A stretch of 17,528 nt of DNA from Planctomycetota bacterium (GTDB taxonomy: Bacteria; Planctomycetota; Phycisphaerae; Sedimentisphaerales; Anaerobacaceae): the NCBI GenBank assembly GCA_022567055.1, contig JADFHU010000023.1, positions 1-17,528 of the forward strand, in the 5' to 3' direction. Below the pieces are notes generated by a model. That model saw nothing but the letters and a program-made list of their open reading frames with translations, was not told the DNA's origin and did no database searches. A program made the position numbers and the translations under genes. Positions 7,615 through 13,423 of this stretch are shown here, piece after piece (the stretch's first letter is position 1; every line of letters starts with the position of its first letter).

Positions 7615-8334
7615 ATGAGTGACAATTCGAGTGAATCGACGGACATGGTTGAGGTGACAGATTCTCTGGAAGCCATTGCCGTATTTCGGGCTGGGAAAAA
7701 CGTGTTTCTGACCCTCTTGATCTTGTGTCTGTTGGTCGTACAAGGGGGTTTCTGGCTCATCGATCAGGGAATCATCAAAGCCAAGCCTGAGGCAGAGGGA
7801 CTCGACGCATCGGCCTTCGTCTCACCCGAGGCTCTGGTTGCAGACGCCAATGCGACCCAGCCACTCGTTGCGGAAGTCGCCGAGCCCAATGAGGCGCCCG
7901 ATCCTTCGGCGCCGAGTTTTCTGAAGGCATTCGATCTGGCTTGCTTGACAAAGACCCTTAGGATCGCGAATGGACTCATGTTGTTGAGCGGATTTCTCTT
8001 CTGTCTCACCTTGCTCTTCAGCATGACGATCACCATCGTTGGCCGTCTCGGAGGGATTCGTCATATCTGCCGGGCCTTTTTCATGTCCTTGATCATGCTC
8101 GTCTTGCTTCTGCCCTGGCAGGTCATCTTCGATTCGCTTGTGTGCGGGTATCTCTATCGACCGGAAGACCTGGTCCTGGCCTGCGCGCAGAAGTCGACCG
8201 AACTCTTGCCTTTGATTCTCCACTATCTGCGTTTCGCCGGCTTCTGGCTGGTGGTCTGTGGATTCTTGATGGCGGCCCAGATGCATTGCCGCCGTTGGGC
8301 CCATTCCATCCGACGCAGGCTTCAGATCAACTAG
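7615..8334 (+). CDS. Four-helix integral membrane protein of unknown function
   Basis: A protein of about 239 residues with four predicted membrane helices: a first one near the N-terminus (NVFLTLLILCLLVVQGG), an Ala/Pro/Glu-rich outer loop of about 60 residues, then three helices (GLMLLSGFLFCLTLLFS; FFMSLIMLVLLLPWQVIF; FAGFWLVVCGFLMAAQ) and a basic C-terminal tail (HCRRWAHSIRRR). Tail charge predicts a cytoplasmic C-terminus. I do not recognise the family. It starts 55 bp after the GAF-like gene and is likely cotranscribed, so a link to that signalling group is plausible. The ATG at 7615 has AGAGGTG seven bases upstream; an alternative ATG is at 7597. Its last 8 bp overlap the 3' end of the convergent cbiO gene. 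Confidence 0.7.
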   Translation: MSDNSSESTDMVEVTDSLEAIAVFRAGKNVFLTLLILCLLVVQGGFWLIDQGIIKAKPEAEGLDASAFVSPEALVADANATQPLVAEVAEPNEAPDPSAPSFLKAFDLACLTKTLRIANGLMLLSGFLFCLTLLFSMTITIVGRLGGIRHICRAFFMSLIMLVLLLPWQVIFDSLVCGYLYRPEDLVLACAQKSTELLPLILHYLRFAGFWLVVCGFLMAAQMHCRRWAHSIRRRLQIN

Positions 8335-9043
8335 GCAGCTCCAATCCATGCTCGACCATCAGCATCGGGTCCAGCATGACCCCGTCCGGTGTCCCGTCGG
8401 CGACGATTTGTCCCCCATCTATTAGAATGACCCGGTCGCCAATGGCGTAGGCAAACTTCATGTTGCAAGTGGCGATGATGAGGGTCTGCTCAAGCCCGGT
8501 GAGCAGCTCGATCAGCCCGTTGCGCTGTCTCGGGTCCAAGCTGCCGTCCGGCTCGTCGAAGGTGAGGATCTTGGGATCCATCGAGAGCACCGTCGCCAGG
8601 GCCGCAACCCTTTTCTGTCCCGCCGACAGATGATGGGGTGGCCTGTCTGCCTGCGCCAACAGACCTACCGCCGAAAGTGCCTGATCGACTCGCTCTTGAA
8701 TCTGCTCAGCCGAGAGTCCCATGTTCAGAGGACCAAAGCCCACGTCGTCCCGCAGCGTGGGCATGAAGAGTTGATCATCGGGGTTTTCCAGGCAACAGCC
8801 AATGACGCGACGGATGGTCTTTAAGGTCTTCTTGCCTACCTCTACACCATCGACCCAGATCTGGCCCTCGCCCCGGGCAAAGCCGGCCATGCCCAGCAGG
8901 AGAGAAGATTTTCCCGCCCCGTTGGGGCCAATGATGACCACCCTTTCGCCGTGGCGGATGGTCAGCGAAATGTTTTCCAGAGCGACCGTGCCGTCGGGAT
9001 AGTGGTAGGAGTAATTGACGATCTTCAGTGCGGCGGTGCTCAT
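8327..9043 (-). CDS. cbiO: Nickel/cobalt ECF transporter ATPase (CbiO/NikO family)
   Basis: A 238-residue ABC ATPase, the energy-coupling subunit of the importer encoded with CbiQ and NikM. Visible motifs: Walker A GPNGAGKS (39-46), the family-typical NPDDQLF (87-93), signature LSAGQKR (139-145), Walker B with ILTFDE and catalytic Glu164, and the D-loop SLD. Two normally invariant residues differ: the Q-loop reads LENPDD, with Glu86 where Gln is usual, and the H-loop reads IATCNM, with Cys193 where His is usual. It follows cbiQ by 19 bp in the same operon. The ATG at 9043 gives the standard CbiO N-terminus; the frame extends to 9268 only as a shadow of cbiQ. The gene ends 8 bp inside the convergent membrane-protein gene. 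Confidence 0.92.
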   Translation of the reverse strand: MSTAALKIVNYSYHYPDGTVALENISLTIRHGERVVIIGPNGAGKSSLLLGMAGFARGEGQIWVDGVEVGKKTLKTIRRVIGCCLENPDDQLFMPTLRDDVGFGPLNMGLSAEQIQERVDQALSAVGLLAQADRPPHHLSAGQKRVAALATVLSMDPKILTFDEPDGSLDPRQRNGLIELLTGLEQTLIIATCNMKFAYAIGDRVILIDGGQIVADGTPDGVMLDPMLMVEHGLELPS

Positions 9044-9062
9044 GGTGTGCTCTGAGGCTGTC

Positions 9063-9839
9063 CTAAAACAGGGTGCCGCGAAGAAGTAGAATGAGGCCCC
9101 CAACGAATGCCAGAGATAGCCCGAAGAACTGCCAGTCGGCAGGTTCCAGTCTAGTTGCAGTGGTGCTACTCCACCGGCCCGAGAAGCCCCGTGCGTGCAT
9201 GGCGAGGCCGACGCGTTCCGCACGGTCCAGACTGCGAAAGAGCAGGGCGCCCAGCATGGATCCGGCAAGGGAGATTTCCTTGCTCAATCCCAAAAAGCCC
9301 ATGTTGCGGGTTTGACGCGCCCGTCTTAGACGATGGGCCTGGTCAACCAGGACAAAGAGTTGTCGATAGAGAAAGCCCAATTGCGTGACCAACACCTGCG
9401 GCACCTTGAGCCTTTGCAGGCCCATGAGCAGATCGGCAAAGCGGGTGGTTGAACCCAGGCAGAGCAGGGCTAACATGCTCACGCAGTATTTGGCGTAGAT
9501 AGAACCACAACGGATCCAGCCGGTGGTCGTCTCCCAGGTGAGCGGGCCGAAGTCGACGCGCATGGGGCTCCTGTCGTAGTAGGGGCACGCGAGTCCCAAC
9601 AGTAGCACGAATGGGCTGGCGCGCAGCGTCTGCTTCATCACGGCGCCGAGAGGCACGTCGGCAAGGACCAGCAGTGCAAAGGGACCCAGCGCAAAACAGA
9701 GCACCGGACTCACCGCCAGCCGCGGCAAAGAGAGGACAACCGCGGTGAAGAGCAGGGTGACACAGAGCTTGCTGCGCGGGTCCAGCCGATGCACCCAAGA
9801 ATCCTGATAGGCCATCCTGTCGATGCGGGCGTGGTGCAT
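9063..9839 (-). CDS. cbiQ: Nickel/cobalt ECF transporter membrane component (CbiQ)
   Basis: CbiQ (258 residues, usual length) is the T component that couples ATP hydrolysis by CbiO to the metal-binding NikM subunit. The N-terminus MHHARIDRMAYQDSW followed by HRLDPRSKL is characteristic. Several membrane helices follow (for example LCVTLLFTAVVLSLP, SPFVLLLGLACP, ISLAGSMLGALLF). The two cytoplasmic coupling helices carry RRARQTRNMG and LDRAERVGLAMHARGFSG, matching the conserved Ala-Arg-x motifs that dock into the ATPases. It lies 18 bp after the NikM gene and 19 bp before cbiO, an operon. The start is fixed by the conserved MHH opening, although no Shine-Dalgarno site is clear. Confidence 0.95.
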   Translation of the reverse strand: MHHARIDRMAYQDSWVHRLDPRSKLCVTLLFTAVVLSLPRLAVSPVLCFALGPFALLVLADVPLGAVMKQTLRASPFVLLLGLACPYYDRSPMRVDFGPLTWETTTGWIRCGSIYAKYCVSMLALLCLGSTTRFADLLMGLQRLKVPQVLVTQLGFLYRQLFVLVDQAHRLRRARQTRNMGFLGLSKEISLAGSMLGALLFRSLDRAERVGLAMHARGFSGRWSSTTATRLEPADWQFFGLSLAFVGGLILLLRGTLF

Positions 9840-9857
9840 GTGAGGTAAGGAACCGCG

Positions 9858-10892
9858 CTAGGAATGTGCGTCCTGCAGCCGACGTCTCTTGAGGAGCTGT
9901 CCGCCCGACCAGCGCAGCAGCATCAGGGTCAGCGTGCCCACCACCCCGGCAAAACTGGTCCAGCCCGCTTGGGGATTCGATCCCGGTGTGTTTGCTTGGC
10001 CTAGCGGAGCGTTCCTGATCCCGTAATCGGGCAGTGGAGCCAGTCTCGAGTGGAGGTCATCCACCGCAACCACCGTTTCGCTTGGGGTGCCCCTGGGAGA
10101 CTCAGTCCCCGCCGGACCGGCGTGTCGCGCATAACTCCACTCCAATCCATCCGGCCTGTCGGAGGCCAAGAGAGAGGCGCCCCCACCCAAGAGCAATGCC
10201 CCAATGGCAAAGCCGGCGACGGCCTGCCTGCCGCCCAGACGATCAAACCCCAAACGGTTGTGCATGACCAGATCGGGTTTGACCCGGCGCAGGTATCGCA
10301 ACACCGCTACCGTCAACAGGGCTTCCAACACACCCACGGCGAGGTGGACGCCCAGCATGCTGATGAGGAACGATCCGATGGGGAGCATCACCGTGGAGGA
10401 CAGCTTGACTTGCCCGACGACCAACAGGGCGCTCAGTTGCACGGTCACCAGAGCGGCCACCGCGGCGCCGGCGTCGACGCGCCAAACGGCAGCGGACCGA
10501 GCCCTCAACAAGCTGTATAGCCCGTACCCGACATAGGCGGGCAGGATCGCCAAGTTCATGAGGTTGCAGCCCAGGGCCAGCAGTCCTCCATCCTGAAAGA
10601 GGAGGCATTGCACGACGACAACGGAAGACATCGCCAGAGCGGCGGCGTGCGGTCCCAGCAGGATGGTCAAGAGCACGGCGCCATTGAGATGTCCGCTGGC
10701 CCCCGCCAGGCCTAGCAGGGGAACGTTGATCATCTGAGCGGCAAAGACAAAGGCACCTAGGACGCCCATGAGCGTCATGGTGCGCACGGGTACAGAGGCC
10801 ATTTTTCGGCAAATACACCCTAGGGCACCGGCGGACAATGCCATCGCGCCGGTGGCCACGGGAATCGAGATGAGTTCATTGGCCATGTGCAT
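9858..10892 (-). CDS. nikMN: Fused nickel/cobalt substrate-binding protein NikM-NikN
   Basis: A 344-residue membrane protein, the metal-specific S component. The N-terminus MHMANEL places His2 in the N-terminal metal-binding site used by NikM/CbiM, and GASGHLNGAVL carries the second conserved His (68). Six to seven helices follow up to about residue 215. The C-terminal third is a NikN-like part: a membrane helix (GFAIGALLLGGGASLLAS), the typical PDGLEWS sequence, a hydrophilic external loop, a second helix (GVVGTLTLMLLRW) and a basic tail. This fusion replaces a separate nikN gene. The common Asp of 'MHMAD' is Asn here. First gene of the importer operon, divergent from nikR, which supports nickel as the substrate; cobalt cannot be excluded. 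Confidence 0.93.
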   Translation of the reverse strand: MHMANELISIPVATGAMALSAGALGCICRKMASVPVRTMTLMGVLGAFVFAAQMINVPLLGLAGASGHLNGAVLLTILLGPHAAALAMSSVVVVQCLLFQDGGLLALGCNLMNLAILPAYVGYGLYSLLRARSAAVWRVDAGAAVAALVTVQLSALLVVGQVKLSSTVMLPIGSFLISMLGVHLAVGVLEALLTVAVLRYLRRVKPDLVMHNRLGFDRLGGRQAVAGFAIGALLLGGGASLLASDRPDGLEWSYARHAGPAGTESPRGTPSETVVAVDDLHSRLAPLPDYGIRNAPLGQANTPGSNPQAGWTSFAGVVGTLTLMLLRWSGGQLLKRRRLQDAHS

Positions 10893-10931
10893 AGTGATGT
10901 CTGCCTCAGGACGATTGACAGTTCGCGCATA

Positions 10932-10960
10932 AGAATATCAATTCAGTAACACGACGGCAA
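10932..10960 (-). promoter_or_regulatory. Candidate nikMN promoter with NikR half-site
   Basis: On the minus strand TTGCCG (10955-10960) and TATTCT (10932-10937) are 17 bp apart, each matching four of six consensus bases. The spacer holds GTGTTAC (10946-10952). From memory, GTGTTAC-N13/14-GTAACAC is a NikR-box proposed for some non-enteric bacteria; only one half is clear here. Confidence 0.35.
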
Positions 10961-11035
10961 GCACCAAATCGGCTCTTTTCAACAGATTCATAACGACCTA
11001 GAATGGCAGGCATGACCCACAGTAGGAGACGCGGC

Positions 11036-11446
11036 ATGGACAAGGTGGAACGGATTGGTGTATCGCTGGAAGCCGACTTGTTGGCGGCATATGACGCTCT
11101 GATCGCCAAGAAAGGCTATAAGAACCGTTCGGAGGCCCTGAGGGATCTGATTCGGGGAGAACTCAGTCAGGCGCGGAGCGAGGTGGATGATGCCCCGGCC
11201 GTAGGCGTCGTCTTTTTGGTCTATGACCACCATGTGGCCAAGCTGACCGAGCGTCTGCTTCACCTGCAGCATTCCAATCTATTGGTGACTATTTCCACGT
11301 TGCACGTGCATCTGGATCACCACGACTGTCTGGAGATCATAGCGTTAAGAGGAACGGTAGCGCAGATCAATCTAGTCGGGGGGCAGATGGTGAGCCTAAA
11401 GGGCGTGAAACTGGGACGTGTGAATCTGATCCCCGCCTCTTTATAG
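11036..11446 (+). CDS. nikR: Nickel-responsive transcriptional regulator NikR
   Basis: A 136-residue ribbon-helix-helix repressor with a C-terminal ACT-like nickel-sensing domain. The N-terminal part (VERIGVSLEADLL, then YKNRSEALRDLIR) is the DNA-binding fold. The four square-planar nickel ligands known from E. coli NikR (His76, His87, His89, Cys95) all have counterparts here: the His of LLHLQH, both His of TLHVH and the Cys of HHDCLEI. It should repress the divergent importer operon when nickel is plentiful. The ATG at 11036 is preceded by TAGGAG with seven bases between; an upstream ATG at 11003 would add a non-conserved tail. Length is normal (family about 130-150). The stop at 11444-11446 adjoins a fragment of an unrelated gene. 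Confidence 0.95.
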   Translation: MDKVERIGVSLEADLLAAYDALIAKKGYKNRSEALRDLIRGELSQARSEVDDAPAVGVVFLVYDHHVAKLTERLLHLQHSNLLVTISTLHVHLDHHDCLEIIALRGTVAQINLVGGQMVSLKGVKLGRVNLIPASL

Positions 11447-11529
11447 TTAGCGCCAGGGCCTTCGATGATGCCGGTGATTCAGCCCTGTCCGAGACTGTGC
11501 GGATTACAGTGGGAGGCCGCACACGTTAG
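11446..11529 (+). pseudogene. Remnant of an Ig-like/cadherin-like repeat protein (3' end)
   Basis: Right after nikR, a 27-codon frame ending in TAG (11527-11529) reads VSARAFDDAGDSALSET and then VRITVGGRTR. The pattern 'A.A.DDAG..A.S..V.ITV' is the last two strands of bacterial Ig-like, cadherin-like or fibronectin-like repeats found at the C-terminus of large secreted proteins. It has no start codon of its own, and the frame is not continued as recognisable sequence upstream, where nikR is intact. I read it as a leftover from a deletion or insertion. The next 197 bp (11530-11726) show nothing I recognise apart from an inverted repeat CAGTGGAG (11705-11712) / CTCCACTG (11730-11737) that reaches the end of the next gene. 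Confidence 0.5.
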
Positions 11530-11726
11530 CCGGAATCTAGTGACCCTCTCGTGGACACTGAAGTGAACCGCGGTGAAACAGGGCCGGGGTTCGCTTCATT
11601 TTATGGACGGATGCCTCAATGTTTCCCACCCCCACAGTGGATCCGTGTGGCGTGCCGGACTGGGGTCTGCGCCCCCCCACGTCACGCTTTAGACCGTTAT
11701 CTGGCAGTGGAGAACCGATTGTCAAC

Positions 11727-12791
11727 CTACTCCACTGTCACCCAACTCCCTCTGAAGGTCTTCCGGTCTGCGTCGAGTAAGTGCTTGTTTTGGGACTTGC
11801 CCTGGGGGAGCCAGTGTCCCGGGAGGCATTCCTGGGGTCCGCTCACGGACACCAGGCGTGTTCCGTCATCACTCAAGAGGTAGAGTCGGTCGCTGTCCTC
11901 GAAGGCCACCAGGGCCTCCGGCGTGAATTCTGCGGCGACATCGTCGAGCGAACAGACACGTCGCGGAGGATCCACATGATCTCCCGACCAACGATACAAG
12001 GCAAATCGCTGCTGGCCGCTGTGTGGTCCGGCCACCACGAATAGAGCCCGGTGGTGGGGTGAATAGGTCATGGCCCGGATGCCGAGGTTGTCGAGATCCC
12101 AGAGCAAGGGCTGGCCCAACCGAGCTTTTTCCCCTTTCTCGATAACCGCGGCTGGATTTGTCAGGGGCACCACCAGTGCGTGCTCGTCAGGTCGGGGATT
12201 GCGAAATCCGATGTAGAGGGTCCGCCCGTCGGCAGACGCACAGAGGCCTTCGATGTTGAGGCCTTCTCGCTTGGGCGCGAGCCTCTCTCGCTCCGAGCGC
12301 GAGGGCGTCCTGCCGGCGGCCCGATCCAGACCCAGTTCGCTTGCCTCCTTTAGCGCAACCAGGTCCCGCTCCAGGGAGGTGTAGACCCGGCCCTCGGGAA
12401 CCAGCGTCACCTCTAGGCCCTTCCGTTTGATTTTGGTGGCGAAGAACCGATGTCGACTGCTGCGGAACTTGCCGCTCTTGTTCCTGCCGTGAGAACTGAT
12501 CCAATAGACTCGGTCACCCACCCGCACCGCCCCTTCGATATCGACTTCGGGGTAGCGCGGGTCTACGCCGAGCGACTCGGTCATGTCGAACGTGGCGGTG
12601 GGGCGACCGCCTGCAGACGTTGAATAACAGCGTAAGTGGTTGTTTTCATCGTCTGCCACGAGGATCAGATCCTTGCCGAGGGAGATCGCGGCGGAGGCGT
12701 CGCTGGTTCCCCTAAAGCGTTGCACGCCGCCAGAGGAGGTGCTTGCCAAGGCAAACACCAATCCTACCGAGATGAGTCTCGTGGTGTCGAT
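11727..12791 (-). CDS. DUF3616 family secreted protein with probable AUC start
   Basis: About 354 residues counted from 12791. The core resembles DUF3616: a strand-rich, propeller-like chain with VADDENNHLRCY, EGAVRVGDRVYWISSHGRN, GLNIEGLCASADGRTLYIG and RNPRPDEHALVVPL. Function of the family is unknown; reading bound or stored surface ligands is speculation. The first conventional start is TTG at 12761, with no ribosome site and half a signal peptide. Thirty bases upstream, codon ATC (12791-12789) follows TAGGAG by eight bases and would give MDTTRLISVGLVFALAS, a complete signal peptide. No in-frame stop separates them, and no ATG exists, so AUC initiation is my best reading. It lies 47 bp after the LysM gene, likely cotranscribed. 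Confidence 0.8.
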   Translation of the reverse strand: MDTTRLISVGLVFALASTSSGGVQRFRGTSDASAAISLGKDLILVADDENNHLRCYSTSAGGRPTATFDMTESLGVDPRYPEVDIEGAVRVGDRVYWISSHGRNKSGKFRSSRHRFFATKIKRKGLEVTLVPEGRVYTSLERDLVALKEASELGLDRAAGRTPSRSERERLAPKREGLNIEGLCASADGRTLYIGFRNPRPDEHALVVPLTNPAAVIEKGEKARLGQPLLWDLDNLGIRAMTYSPHHRALFVVAGPHSGQQRFALYRWSGDHVDPPRRVCSLDDVAAEFTPEALVAFEDSDRLYLLSDDGTRLVSVSGPQECLPGHWLPQGKSQNKHLLDADRKTFRGSWVTVE

Positions 12792-12838
12792 GGGTGGGTC
12801 TCCTAAGGACGAATCGGAACGTTCAGACTCGCCGTGGC

Positions 12839-13318
12839 CTACTCCCGCGGGACCACGATTTTCATCCCGGGACGGATCTTGTTGGGGTCGGTGAGGACCT
12901 GTCGGTTGGCTTCGAGGAGTCTGCGCCAGTGGCGGCTGGATCCGAGGTAGTCTTGGGCAATTTCAGACAGCGTTTCTCCCGAGCGGACGATGTGCAGGAG
13001 GTTGGTCTTGATCTTCTGACGTGTCTCAACCGGCGTGTTTCGCAGGGGGAACGGCTTCTGACTGGGCGGAGTCAACGGTCTTTCAGGTGCATCGGGTTGA
13101 GTCTCTTGCGCGAGCGGCGCCCCGGCGTTGTCGTTTGGCTCGGAGGGAACCGTGGCGGGCGAGGCGCTATGGTTGGGTCGCTGGCGGGCGAGCAGTTGGC
13201 CGTGCGTTCTTTCAAGTCTCGCCTGAGTGCCGAGACCCTGGCGGGTCGAGAGCCAGACCACGGCTGCCAGCAACGCGACCATTCCCACCATCATTCCGAC
13301 TTTAAAGTCCTTCTGCAT
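12839..13318 (-). CDS. Membrane-anchored LysM-domain protein
   Basis: A 159-residue protein with one N-terminal membrane helix (VGMMVGMVALLAAVVWLS, about 7-24), a Pro/Ala/Gln-rich linker (about 30-105), and a C-terminal LysM domain (about 108-157). The LysM part is clear: HIVRSGETLSEIAQDYLGS, then a RRLLEANR helix and NKIRPGMKIVVP. LysM binds N-acetylglucosamine in peptidoglycan, so this should tether the membrane to the cell wall or guide a partner. There is no catalytic domain. The ATG at 13318 has only a weak ribosome site. It follows secDF by about 105 bp and precedes the DUF3616 gene by 47 bp. Confidence 0.88.
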   Translation of the reverse strand: MQKDFKVGMMVGMVALLAAVVWLSTRQGLGTQARLERTHGQLLARQRPNHSASPATVPSEPNDNAGAPLAQETQPDAPERPLTPPSQKPFPLRNTPVETRQKIKTNLLHIVRSGETLSEIAQDYLGSSRHWRRLLEANRQVLTDPNKIRPGMKIVVPRE

Positions 13319-13363
13319 GACGCACCGGGAATTAGCCTGCCTGCCGATCCCTGAGGAGACCGA

Positions 13364-13391
13364 CTACTGATTACTGACTACTGATCACTGA
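13364..13391. repeat. Four tandem heptamers, consensus YTACTGA
   Basis: Exact units are CTACTGA, TTACTGA, CTACTGA and TCACTGA, contiguous over 28 bp between secDF and the LysM gene. On the transcribed strand they read TCAGTAG-type units. Too short for CRISPR; could be slippage-prone or a binding array. Confidence 0.7.
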
Positions 13392-13423
13392 TTCAAGCTG
13401 CGATCGCCCTGGGGTCCACCCCG

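Noticed and set aside
9044..9268. N-terminal extension of CbiO to 9268
   Set aside because: It overlaps cbiQ in another frame, and the standard CbiO N-terminus begins at the ATG at 9043.
10034..10536. Plus-strand frames opposite nikMN
   Set aside because: Antisense shadows with no ribosome site; the minus-strand protein is a clear family member.
11537..11883. Frames on both strands in the nikR-DUF3616 gap
   Set aside because: Neither resembles a known protein; the plus-strand frame runs into the antisense of the DUF3616 gene.
13364..13391. Tandem heptamers as a CRISPR array
   Set aside because: Units are 7 bp and contiguous, with no spacers and no cas genes.
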